Assembly (NCBI GenBank): GCA_030141605.1
Contig: JAQGDQ010000007.1
Location: 188,001-252,000, forward strand
Length of the DNA: 64,000 nt
Direction: 5' to 3'
Source of the DNA: Tubiluchus corallicola
Lineage: Eukaryota > Priapulida > Priapulimorpha > Priapulimorphida > Tubiluchidae
Shown: positions 55,101 through 61,065 of the stretch, piece by piece
How the letters are laid out: each line of letters starts with the position of its first letter
Position numbering within the stretch: the first letter of the stretch is position 1
The notes under the pieces: model-generated
The model's database searches: none
Told to the model about the DNA's origin: nothing
The model's input: only the letters and a program-made list of their open reading frames with translations
Translations under genes and position numbers: made by a program

Positions 55101-56251
55101 TGACTAAACCTTATTTCAACAGCAATTATTAATAACATTAATTAATAAAAAAACGTAATTTAAGAAGCCAGTCTTGGGCAAATCTAAACAGGTGCAAATA
55201 AAGCACATGTTGCAGGCAACGGAAATTTAGTTGAGGCTAAAGCATTCTATTGTGGTTTTGAGGAAGCCTCCTAAATAGCTTTACTAACTGCTGAAAGCAT
55301 GCCACTTCCTCGACTGAGAAAGAATAAATTCCAGTCTTAGAATATGTAACAAAAAATAGCCAATATTTCCAACAAAGTATATATTTAAATTAATTACGAT
55401 AAAGGTCTAATAAGTCTACACTTTCAACTCCAGTGACACCTAAATTCCACCAGTATCAGAATAACAAAGAACAATCAACTAATCGTTTCTGTAAGGTTGC
55501 AGCAAAGCGAGCAAACCAACATTAGACTGCTTAGAGGATGAATTATTGTCGTTCATCATTAGTTTCTCAAACACAGTTCTTGTACCACATTTACCATAGG
55601 ATCAGTATCTAGATTTGCCAATGAATCTAGATCATCCATTTTTTCACTTACAAAGTTGTACTGTGCAGGAGCTTAGAAACTTTAATACTGCCACAAGACT
55701 GATGATCAATCATAGAGCTATAAAGATCTTTGTGCTATTGTATAAATGCTGTGATTGTTTAAATACCATAGTCCAGATTCTTATAAGCTAAAAGAAACTG
55801 CAACGGATCTGAATCTTTAACATCTACTGGATCTAGATATCGGGATGCAGTATGACTAGATAAAACAAGTAGTATTGATATTTCATCTACGTATTCCCTA
55901 AAACTGTCAGGTTAGTGCTATGAGTCTCATTTCTAATGATTCCACCATCAATGCATTCATCATTAAATTTGAAATGGAAATAAGAAAAAAGATTTTCATT
56001 TCACGAGCAACATATCGAGTCCACAAACACTATACAAATATCTTCCAAAGAAAAACACACTTTTCGAAATGCTTTACACATTAAATAAAGGGGTACAAAA
56101 TGTACAACACACTTACCAGGACTTTCGTAAACCTCTTCTCAAGTTCAGAGTGGTCCGGCATCGGGCGGGGCTCCCTCAATAGCGTCCCTGAAGACGACAT
56201 GGCGTCTGAATGACTTGTAGGTCTACTCTTTCTAGAATCTGAATTGCCCAT
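12369..56251 (-). CDS. FMNL: Formin-like protein (FMNL family), 26 coding exons, 1062 residues
   Basis: Actin nucleator and elongator of the FMNL/FRL formins, acting downstream of Rho-family GTPases at the cell cortex and in protrusions. Coding exons in gene order (plus coordinates): 56117..56251, 48899..48982, 46895..46987, 45397..45476, 45071..45154, 44730..44939, 43639..43809, 42057..42150, 41737..41814, 41093..41203, 40201..40350, 39262..39363, 38523..38661, 36681..36911, 35920..36044, 35152..35287, 34790..34917, 34127..34204, 33709..33795, 33178..33246, 32469..32549, 15953..16082, 15511..15683, 14849..14989, 12958..13141, 12369..12463. Every donor is GT and acceptor AG; phases agree and the sum (3189 nt) divides by three. 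Start: MGNSDS, a possible N-myristoylation context as in vertebrate FMNLs. Domains: GBD/FH3 about 30-385, coiled coil about 385-510, FH1 about 535-587, FH2 about 588-985, DAD about 1022-1045. Confidence 0.93.
13142..14848 (-). other. Formin intron 24
   Basis: Intron of 1.7 kb. A plus-strand ORF of 86 codons at 13596..13856 with a CRLCL motif lies in it, but it has no splice context or recognised domain. Otherwise plain AT-rich sequence. Confidence 0.6.
17168..20232 (+). CDS. Sulfotransferase-like protein, nested copy 1 (273 residues)
   Basis: Predicted PAPS-dependent sulfotransferase of the P-loop fold; substrate unknown. Exons: 17168..17275, 18513..18672, 18975..19136, 19572..19697, 19967..20232, all GT-AG, total 822 nt. 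An N-terminal WATPRS at residues 15-20 is in the place of the 5'-phosphosulfate loop. [12 protein letters not shown] near residue 123 fits the 3'-phosphate-binding motif (Arg 124, Ser 132). [17 protein letters not shown] and [11 protein letters not shown] are typical of invertebrate members I recall in this group. No signal peptide or membrane segment is seen, so it is probably cytosolic. A poly(A) signal AATAAA is at 20325..20330. Intron 1 contains a long minisatellite. The gene is antisense to the formin. Assignment to the superfamily is fairly sure; a precise family name is not. Confidence 0.82.
17480..18275. repeat. Minisatellite in intron 1 of sulfotransferase copy 1
   Basis: Degenerate units of about 47 to 55 bp built from CCAGTTTACATGTGTACGT, TGCATGTGCACG and TTTATATCAATGTATAA. 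A higher-order period of about 231 bp is seen: the block containing CAGTTAACACG recurs at about 17757 and 17988. Overlapping open frames here merely translate the repeat ([11 protein letters not shown] repeats) and are not genes. Confidence 0.8.
18713..18822. repeat. Polypurine (GA-rich) tract
   Basis: About 110 bp almost wholly A and G on the plus strand, lying in intron 2 of sulfotransferase copy 1. Simple low-complexity sequence. Confidence 0.6.
20331..20776. other. Spacer after sulfotransferase copy 1
   Basis: AT-rich sequence with no recognisable gene or element between the poly(A) signal and the pogo-like MITE. Confidence 0.5.
20777..21281. mobile_element. Pogo/Tigger-like non-autonomous transposon, 505 bp
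   Basis: Terminal inverted repeats: left CAGTAGTCGCCGCTTAATAG, right (reverse complement) CAGTAGTCGCCGATTAATAG. Flanked on both sides by TA, the target duplication of Tc1/mariner/pogo elements, and starting with CAGT as pogo/Tigger elements often do. Subterminal TTAATTGACTCAA-type repeats are present. No transposase ORF. A related longer copy is at 37022..37854. Confidence 0.8.
21641..22984 (+). pseudogene. Ionotropic glutamate receptor-like pseudogene
   Basis: Three segments in different frames fall in the order expected for an ionotropic glutamate receptor ligand-binding and channel region. About 21800-21905 reads [13 protein letters not shown]...LSSLLNFTY, like the start of lobe S1. A second frame from about 21950 reads [20 protein letters not shown]...[12 protein letters not shown], the end of S1 and first membrane segment. 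About 22290-22410 reads [20 protein letters not shown], resembling the pore helix SYTANLAAFL. From 22475 comes an S2-like part with FSFAPIPK and [15 protein letters not shown]...QTDQIDRWL and a final hydrophobic segment. At least three frameshifts or stops break it, including two stops just before the pore segment. There are no introns, so it may be a processed copy or derive from an intronless gene. Confidence 0.72.
23113..23335 (+). pseudogene. Decayed sulfotransferase exon 5 (fourth nested copy)
   Basis: After an acceptor-like TATACAG and a short stretch, the sequence reads GAATCATTCCTCAAACAATA then CTGCCAGAAA, closely matching the first bases of exon 5 in the intact copies (ES..KQYCQK). 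Further matches follow: TGGCTGGTCTGG, GAAAACATGTTTG, TTTATTCCACCA and CAGACAATTTTTGAAATT. Stops and indels occur throughout. No matching exons 1 to 4 were found between 20330 and 23110. It shows that the array once had at least four members. Confidence 0.75.
23390..23795 (+). pseudogene. LINE reverse-transcriptase fragment
   Basis: A conceptual frame reads [20 protein letters not shown], then after a frameshift [34 protein letters not shown] and [16 protein letters not shown]. This is the palm region of a non-LTR reverse transcriptase: NGVRQGxxLSPxLFxxYxDD, then the YADD box degraded to SAND, then the conserved helix. Only this piece survives, beside the decayed sulfotransferase exon. Confidence 0.7.
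23800..25016. other. Spacer before sulfotransferase copy 2
   Basis: AT-rich DNA containing the (ATCAC)n microsatellite at 24101. A plus-strand ORF of 98 codons (24251..24547) has no recognised domain. The promoter of copy 2 should lie near the right end; no TATA box is clear. Confidence 0.45.
24101..24132. repeat. Microsatellite (ATCAC)n
   Basis: Six perfect tandem ATCAC units plus a partial one. Confidence 0.95.
25017..27378 (+). CDS. Sulfotransferase-like protein, nested copy 2 (273 residues)
   Basis: Paralogue of copies 1 and 3 with identical exon lengths to copy 1 (108, 160, 162, 126, 266 nt): 25017..25124, 25905..26064, 26357..26518, 26747..26872, 27113..27378. Motifs: WAIPRS near residue 15, [18 protein letters not shown] in exon 2, [13 protein letters not shown] in exon 3, [12 protein letters not shown] in exon 4, and ending [14 protein letters not shown]. 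Intron 3 begins with a duplicated donor (see findings), and a partial duplicate of the exon 5 end follows the stop. Poly(A) signal AATAAA at 27560..27565. Likely cytosolic; acceptor substrate unknown. The catalytic assignment is inferred from motif position only. Confidence 0.83.
27396..27466 (+). repeat. Partial duplicate of the exon 5 terminus after copy 2 stop
   Basis: The sequence CAGCAATATCTTAATGATGC ... GAGCATTTGCACGCTAACCA TATATGA repeats the final coding bases of copy 2 ([19 protein letters not shown], stop) just after the real stop. Translated it reads [19 protein letters not shown] and stop. A weaker trace of the same sequence follows the stop of copy 1 at about 20268..20315, so it may predate the copy 1/2 split. 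Confidence 0.7.
27566..28398. other. Spacer between sulfotransferase copies 2 and 3
   Basis: About 0.8 kb; open frames here (27640..27879) resemble no family I know. It should contain the copy 3 promoter. Confidence 0.4.
28399..32120 (+). CDS. Sulfotransferase-like protein, nested copy 3 (274 residues)
   Basis: Third intact paralogue: exons 28399..28506, 29129..29288, 30206..30367, 30906..31031, 31852..32120 (108, 160, 162, 126, 269 nt). The last exon has one extra codon (a lysine in [10 protein letters not shown]). Motifs: WCIPRS near residue 15, [45 protein letters not shown], and the family ending [14 protein letters not shown]. The 3'-phosphate motif has RNPRK instead of RDPRK. Intron 3 holds a degenerate tandem repeat. 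The stop is 349 bp from formin exon 21 on the opposite strand, and the nearest AATAAA (32446) is only about 18 bp from that exon, so the two transcripts may overlap tail to tail. Confidence 0.83.
28755..28870. repeat. Short imperfect tandem duplication
   Basis: About 63-bp units sharing CTAGTGAGCATA and CCTAGTATCTGAGTACACT, in intron 1 of sulfotransferase copy 3. Confidence 0.6.
30480..30840. repeat. Degenerate tandem repeat, unit about 40-50 bp
   Basis: Recurring TTTCTCTTTCGAATTTAACA then TGAAG-type words, heavily diverged, in intron 3 of sulfotransferase copy 3. Confidence 0.55.
35683..35696 (+). promoter_or_regulatory. CTCF-type core motif in a formin intron
   Basis: CCACTAGGGGGCAT matches the core CCACYAGRKGGC exactly. 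It lies in the intron between formin coding exons 15 and 16, in the same orientation as the motif at 2901. Only the match is seen; binding is inferred. Confidence 0.35.
35787..35846. repeat. Trinucleotide microsatellite (TTG/CTG)n
   Basis: About 60 bp of TTG and CTG units in a formin intron, just downstream of exon 15 in gene direction. On the formin strand it is (CAA/CAG)n, but it lies after the GTATTAG donor, so it is not coding. Confidence 0.85.
36681..36911 (-). other. Formin FH1 exon: glycine-rich then proline-rich
   Basis: One exon codes a glycine-rich segment followed by proline tracts: runs of ten and seven prolines and shorter runs separated by A, G, E or T. FH1 segments bind profilin-actin and SH3/WW partners. 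It is shorter than in vertebrate FMNL2. The acceptor follows a TTTTCAG and the donor is GTAATT; the phases match exons 13 and 15. The proline codons create a GC-rich strand-asymmetric stretch in an otherwise AT-rich region. Confidence 0.9.
37022..37854. mobile_element. Pogo/Tigger-like transposon, 833 bp, longer relative of 20777..21281
   Basis: Ends CAGTAGTCGCTGCTTAATAG and, reverse-complemented, CAGTAGTCGCCGCTTAATAG, flanked by TA on both sides. The first ~420 bp and last ~110 bp match the 505-bp copy in the same orientation; this copy has roughly 300 bp more in the middle. No intact transposase is seen. It lies in the formin intron between exons 13 and 14. Confidence 0.82.
42560..43175. 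mobile_element. Possible pogo-like element with CAGTTAAAC ends
   Basis: The left end CAGTTAAACTTCGTTATAAC resembles the element at 61735. A weak inverted match (CCATTATAATGTCAG on the other strand) is near 43150..43175. The TA target site is not clear, so the right border is uncertain. In the formin intron between exons 7 and 8. Confidence 0.4.
46593..46815. repeat. Minisatellite with 16-bp unit TGTATCACTTGATTAG
   Basis: About 14 units of TGTATC(A/C)CTTGATTAG, several perfect, with variants such as TGTATCACTCAATCAG. It lies in the formin intron immediately downstream (gene sense) of exon 3, ending about 80 bp from its donor. Confidence 0.9.
47330..47785. repeat. Three diverged tandem units of about 140-148 bp
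   Basis: The marker GTTATGCC/T..A..TGGTTGA occurs at 47467, 47615 and 47752, each preceded by GAAAGGT..TGATGAG.CAAA.CGAATGGTATA-like sequence and followed by GACCCC. Located in formin intron 2. Confidence 0.75.
48983..51832. other. Formin intron 1, distal part
   Basis: Mostly AT-rich non-coding DNA with a poly-C/poly-A patch near 49080..49135 and a less AT-rich stretch at about 50460..50710. It contains the LINE tail at 51000..51285. No formin exon was found; an alternative first exon in the 50.5 kb patch cannot be excluded. Confidence 0.45.
51000..51285 (+). mobile_element. 3' end fragment of a LINE with (ATGTT)n tail
   Basis: A plus-strand frame includes [19 protein letters not shown], like the C-terminal cysteine/histidine region of some LINE polyproteins (HLLFxCPxF). 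It is followed by AATAAAGATA and then ATGTTATGTTATGTTA, a tandem tail typical of some non-LTR elements. Only this fragment is present. Confidence 0.5.
51833..54870 (-). mobile_element. 5'-truncated non-LTR retrotransposon (CR1/Jockey/L2-like LINE)
   Basis: Minus-strand LINE in formin intron 1. Its 3' end (at the low coordinate) carries AACGGAGATAATAAATAATT followed by (GAATT)n, a tail I associate with CR1/L2-like elements of invertebrates. The 5' end is lost within the endonuclease: sequence upstream of [20 protein letters not shown] meets a stop at about 54827, and similarity fades near 54870. No target duplication was identified. Confidence 0.82.
52551..54769 (-). pseudogene. LINE endonuclease end plus reverse transcriptase, frameshifted
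   Basis: A 702-codon open frame (52661..54769) starts at the SDHLPVF motif that closes the APE endonuclease and runs through the whole reverse transcriptase: [30 protein letters not shown] (catalytic Asp), [20 protein letters not shown] and LFADDTNL (catalytic Asp pair), followed by the C-terminal helices. Near 52750 the reading frame shifts: the expected family ending ([12 protein letters not shown] then basic residues) is in the next frame, 52551..52754. So the palm motifs are intact but the C-terminus is broken by one small indel, suggesting fairly recent loss. It lies in the same strand sense as the formin. Confidence 0.88.
54871..56116. other. Formin intron 1, part next to exon 1
   Basis: No gene or clear element. 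Several short open frames without recognisable domains. Confidence 0.45.
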
Positions 56252-56269
56252 AGCTTCTCAACCTTTAGA
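56252..56269 (-). other. 5' UTR part of the first formin coding exon
   Basis: Minus strand: a TTTCCAG acceptor is followed by 18 non-coding bases and then the ATG of MGNSDS. The acceptor implies at least one further non-coding 5' exon upstream; I could not place it. Confidence 0.6.
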
Positions 56270-56594
56270 CTGGAAATATAAATAGAATGTGTCAATAAAC
56301 TCACGTGATACACATAAAGTCTCTAGATGATTAATACAAGATTGAATCAGTTTTGATCATTTATAGTAGTGCATCAAAAGTTAATTTTTCTTGAGTATAT
56401 TAAATAAAAAAGCAAATCTGAACTTTCTGACCTAGCTCTTCTTTAATCAGTGTAACCTAAGAAAAATGCCCGAGTATTAGTGAGTGAGGTAAATGGTGCA
56501 GTCAAGACTCAGTCTGCACAAAGTCCATTTTGTGTATATATAAACTGGAAAATGGGAACATTCCAGTACTTGTATCATAAAGCTGTCCATACCC

Positions 56595-56775
56595 AAAACT
56601 GCACTTAAGAAAAGTTAAAAAAATCTTTTACTGGCATTTTTTAGGTACAGGTGCATATTTCCCAACTAAACGAGTGCTGACGCATTTATGAAAAGTTAAG
56701 GATTCCTTTACTTGCATTTTTTTAATTTTTTTAGATACCAGTACATTCCCAACAAATGAGTGCTGATTATTTCAC
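56595..56775. repeat. Imperfect tandem duplication, unit about 105-110 bp
   Basis: AAAAGTTAA...CTTTTACT(G/T)GCATTTTT...AGGTAC..GTACAT..TTCCCAAC...GAGTGCTGA occurs twice in succession, with substitutions and small indels. Confidence 0.5.
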
Positions 56776-56917
56776 GCACAGACCAAGATTAGGTTGAGTA
56801 TGTACCCAATGCAAATGTTATCAGTTTCAGTCTGCATGAGTGTGCAGAGTAAATCAGGCATGAATTTAGAACTTATTCCAACAGTCACTTTTTTCATATG
56901 ATCTCTTCCATATAGAT

Positions 56918-57921
56918 CAGGGGTGTGCAAATTGCGGCCCGCGGGCTGCTTGCGGCCCGCCGAGAGATCTTGTGCGGCCCGCGAAGAGGTTTGTCAACGT
57001 AATGAAAGTGCGGCCCACGCGATCCAGCTGAAATCCGCGCCACTATCGCAAAGATAGTGCGGGTAGTTTTTTCCTCTAGATCGGATGGCAATAACCCTTA
57101 CAAGACTGCTGTCACTGTACTTGGAACACAAAAAAGCGATGTAATCGCAGAACACAGCAAACTATCAAGAAAGCCGCCATTCAAATGCTCAAATGTGCAA
57201 GAAATGCGAGAAGCAATCTGATTGGCTGGTAGGAAGACCAATTAGCCAATCTCTAGGCTTCTATTATCGGGCCTGTCTGTCCAGACGTCTTCTTGGTCAT
57301 AGCAGGTAGAACATTTTGACTTGGGTATTTTACAAAATAAATTATAAATAAAATTGTAAAATAACCAAGTCAAAATGATCTACCTGCTATGACCAAGAAG
57401 ACGACTGGGCAGACTAATTTGTAAGTAGCCAGCAAGCTGAAAAAGTGTGGTCACCCCTGATATAGAGGGATTCCCAGATTTTAGTTTCAGCTTAGGCTCA
57501 GTAGTACACGCCTCAATCAGGTACTGTTTCATCGTTTCATCAGATGTAGTGTTCTTATAGATCAGAATCATGGATAAGAAAAAGAGCAAGACTGAAGAAG
57601 AACAGCGAGTCAAAACATTAATATGCACTGTACTACACAGACTGTGTGATACACATTACTAATATGCATTGTAATGAAATTACCACTATCTGTTGTGAAA
57701 GTAGAAATATATGGTTTTTAATATAAATTTTAATATCATATAACTTCTAAAATAGTTTTTTGAGTGTAGTAGTGCAGTAGTGATGATGTGCGCAAATCAG
57801 ATGCAAAAAATCGTTACTAGGTCCTACTGTACTTGGCTCCTTGACCAAACTGTATGCGGCCCGCAGAAATTGCGGGAAAGTTTAATGTGGCCCGGCTAGT
57901 CAGATAATTTGCACACCCCTG
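56918..57921. mobile_element. hAT-type transposon with perfect 8-bp target duplication
   Basis: Ends CAGGGGTGTGCAAATT and, reverse-complemented, CAGGGGTGTGCAAATT, flanked by the direct repeat ATATAGAT at 56910..56917 and 57922..57929. The 8-bp duplication, the CAGGGGTG terminus and GCGGCCCGC-rich ends are classic hAT (Charlie-like) features. A short frame from 57570 begins MDKKKSKTEEEQRVKT, possibly the start of a lost transposase. An internal end-like sequence (CACCCCTGATATAGAG near 57454) and a long hairpin (57275..57414) suggest a composite structure. Confidence 0.9.
57275..57414. repeat. Long hairpin (61-nt arms, 18-nt loop) inside the hAT element
   Basis: The arm 57275..57335 is the reverse complement of 57354..57414 with only about four mismatches. 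The core of each arm contains TCTTCTTGGTCATAGCAGGT. The loop is AT-rich. If transcribed it would make a strong stem. Confidence 0.9.
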
Positions 57922-57929
57922 ATATAGAT

Positions 57930-58592
57930 GGATAGGTTGGAAAGCCTGGCAATTTTAAGTACTTTTCAAATACTACACTTAGTACACTAGATACAAAAAA
58001 GTAAGGCACTGAATATAGTGAATTTCTACAGGATTATCATTTGACAATCAGAAAATAATTTAAAATGTCTAATAAACTATAAACAGATCAAAGAATTAGC
58101 ATTAATTGACGAATGCCCAAGGTGATTTTTTTTGTAATTTATTATCATAATCAAATGCTCAAAAATTACGGCAAAAAGAATGGCGTACAAGTACAGCATT
58201 TTAGACAAGCAGAATGACATTAATCAAAAGAAATTGTTGCCCACATTTAAGCAAAGCAAAGAAATTTTCATTTATCTGAAAAGTAGTGTAATAATGATTA
58301 GGTACCATAAATGGATAATTATATACTATTCCTAAATTTTAATCGCAGGGCTTAAAATTATATATAAATGAATTACATTGCTAACAGTGCTGCAGTAGTT
58401 GCTACGTCTGATGAAATTTAGGTATTTCTCAAATCAAGCGTCATATATGGACATAGAAGGCATATACAAACATAGGTCACCTCACTTATTTTACGAAGTT
58501 AGAAAGGAGAAAGATGTAGAGTGCCTAACTGCACTGAACCTAAATCATTAGCCTTTAGTTCTACTTTATATCTCAATCTATAGTTCATGAAA
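57930..58592. other. Intergenic DNA upstream of the formin
   Basis: AT-rich, no gene or element recognised. Confidence 0.45.
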
Positions 58593-59017
58593 CAGTAGGG
58601 CGAATATGCCACTAGCCGAAGTAGGACACTTCCGCTAACGTGCATATGCTAAATTTGCAAAAGAGGCATCATACATGGGCAGCCCATGGATCATGTCTGT
58701 GAAGCGAGACAAAATAAAAAATGACATACCTTAAGCAAATGTTGAAATCTCCCAAAAAGTGGGTTTATTTTACTTCAAAAAGATTAATATCGAAGACAAA
58801 TTTAATATTGGCCATTCTACTAGCTCAGAATAACATTTTTTTATTTTATCAGAAGTATAATGAATTGTTCAACATGTATTGACATTTTTAATTATTATTA
58901 TTAAATAAACAAGGACAATGGACACTGCCAGTATGGTTAACAACTCAGTTTGTGACCTGTCCTACTTGGGCTAGCCCATGTATGCCAACTGTCCTACTTC
59001 GGCTATGTCCTACTCTG
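58593..59017. mobile_element. Inverted-repeat element of unclear class, 425 bp
   Basis: Left end CAGTAGGGCGAATATGCCAC then TAGCCGAAGTAGGACA; right end, reverse-complemented, CAGAGTAGGACATAGCCGAA then GTAGGACAG. A further inverted match (GCAT..TACATGGGC..AGCCCA) lies inward on both sides. No target duplication was found and no ORF. Probably a MITE. Confidence 0.55.
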
Positions 59018-61065
59018 CTCCCAACAAAACTTCAATTTAACATAAGAGTAAAGTAAAAGGACAATAGTAAAGACCGGGTCTACTTGTCAACTCTTTCACG
59101 ATAGGTAGGCTGTTTTTTGAAGACTTTTAAAAATGTAACAAAGTGAAGTAGTCTGTCCTTCACAGCAAGTGCAAAGCACCAAAATTTCTAACTACTGGTC
59201 ATTAAAGGTCAAAAAACAATATGATACAAATGTATGAGTGCAATAGTGAAATTTATTTTAATATAACCAAATTTAATAGATTGCCAAGTATCTTAACTAA
59301 TTTCTATTTAATACGTGTTTAAATTCCATGAATGCGTATGCATTAACAGGAAAAAAAGCAAGACACGAGATCAGATTACAGCAGCCTTGCAAACTTACAC
59401 TTGGTAATTCATGCGTAGCTACAGCGCGTTTCACGTTTATGACAAGCCCGACAAGCGCCAAGGCTACAAATACAAAACTCAAATTCAAACAAGTAACAAA
59501 TCACTTAAATTTGTACGCAAATCTCAAACAATTTAACTTTAAACATTATGCGTAATATATTAATGACTAACCATGGGTTTGTCAACCATTTTAATAATTG
59601 CACAACATCCGTAATTGAAAAACCACCTACTGATTAATCTGCTACCCAAGTACCCATTCTGAGTTTAACGCGTTATTTACATGATTAGTCACGCCACCTG
59701 CGGCTAAAAGTGGAGTAATACCGCTGCGCCATCTATTATCAGACAAAGTTTACACACAAATGGTTATTAGTTGATATGACTAATATCTAACGAAAGTTAT
59801 GCTGACAAGCCACTATCGCAGTAGTGCCTATAGTTTTTTCGCTAGATTACCTCTGTGTTTACCTGTCTTGAAGACGGAATGCCTGCCCAATGTCTACAAT
59901 AGACATAGCAGACATAACACAGTGTTATGATGATAGTCTATATTTGCTTAATATTCAAGTCAGGAATTAAATCACAAGTTGTGATCAAACAATTTCATTA
60001 ATTTACCTTTTTAATTAATCTATCAAGAGTAACTTAATAAAAGAATCACTCGAGCTTGAAATCAGTCACTAGATTTCAAGCTGCCCACTTCGCTAAGTGC
60101 TAAGGTCGCACTACGAGCAGTTATACATTAAAAATCTCATATATGTACAAATAGATCTGCACAGTAGGAAGTAAGTGAAATTTAGTGCCACGTCTGGTGC
60201 AAGAGCAAACACCCTGCTAATAAGAATTCCCATGAAATGCTTTACAGGACAGCTAAGATAAATCGTAGAACATTCAAGTCATCTGCCAGGTAAAAAAGAC
60301 ATGTTACTAATATAAATGAAATTAAAGAAAATGCATTTACATTTACCAAGTTGCATTCTTAATAATTTATTTCAACATAATCTACAGTAGGTTAACTATA
60401 ACATACTCTATTCCTCAAAAATAGTGTATACTATATAATATTGTATTTTCTCAACAACACCATATCAACAACTCCTTGCAACGTTGTCTGCTTATTTGTA
60501 AACAAAATTTGATCTGTCCCTTCAACAAATGCCGAAACCACAGCGATGTCAGCTTTTTCCACTAAATGTTACATTACAGCTCCACTAAATCTTAGAAAAT
60601 TCTAAAAAACCGGATTCAAAATAACTGTCATATTTGGTACGCATGCATATATTAGATATGGAAATGTATTTACTATAGTCATAAGTTTTTCATATCCACA
60701 TAACTTATTGCATAAAGCAATCAGTAATTACAATAAAATTTTGTGACCTTATCGCTCTTTAAAATGCATGAACAAGGAAAATTTAATAATACTCATCAAT
60801 TTTATATAACAAAAATATATTACCAGCACACTAGTTTACTAAGTTTGCAACAATCCATTTCTTCACTGTTTTATTGACATTATTAACACTTCTATTACTA
60901 ATAACCATTGGAAAATGCTTGAGCAAAATCCGCATAAACATTCTTGTAGAGTGCAATAACAACACCGCGAAAGTACAGCTTACAAACAGACAGAGCAATC
61001 AAAATGTACGAAACTGCTTTCAGTAATTCACCTGTAATTAGAAAACAATAAATACTTTCATAATA
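59018..61065. other. Intergenic region between MMADHC 3' end and the formin 5' end
   Basis: The formin promoter and non-coding first exon probably lie here. The patch at 59690..59740 is less AT-rich and contains GCGCCATCTA (reverse complement TAGATGGCGC, a partial CTCF-like word). A 63-codon minus frame at 59297..59488 has no ATG start. A small hairpin (11-bp arms) is at 60053..60082. On the MMADHC strand an AATAAA (plus TTTATT, 60870..60875) lies about 190 bp after the MMADHC stop. Confidence 0.4.

Larger units (their letters stand above)
38523..56251 (-). other. Formin N-terminal half: GBD/FH3 and coiled coil (coding exons 1-13)
   Basis: Residues 1-511. Recognisable FMNL landmarks are [19 protein letters not shown] (exon 2), [20 protein letters not shown] (exons 4-5), [10 protein letters not shown] and [12 protein letters not shown] (exon 7), [19 protein letters not shown] (exon 8), [11 protein letters not shown] (exon 9) and [20 protein letters not shown] (exon 10). 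These form the Rho-GTPase-binding and armadillo-like autoinhibitory region. Exons 11-13 are rich in E, K, L and Q with heptad-like spacing, as expected for the dimerising coiled coil. Exon 6 (44730..44939) contains a serine/arginine-rich, poorly conserved stretch. Confidence 0.88.

Noticed and set aside
59297-59488. 63-codon minus ORF resembling a secreted peptide with a signal sequence
   Set aside because: The frame begins at TTG, not ATG, and the hydrophobic start is easily produced by T-rich sequence. No supporting features.
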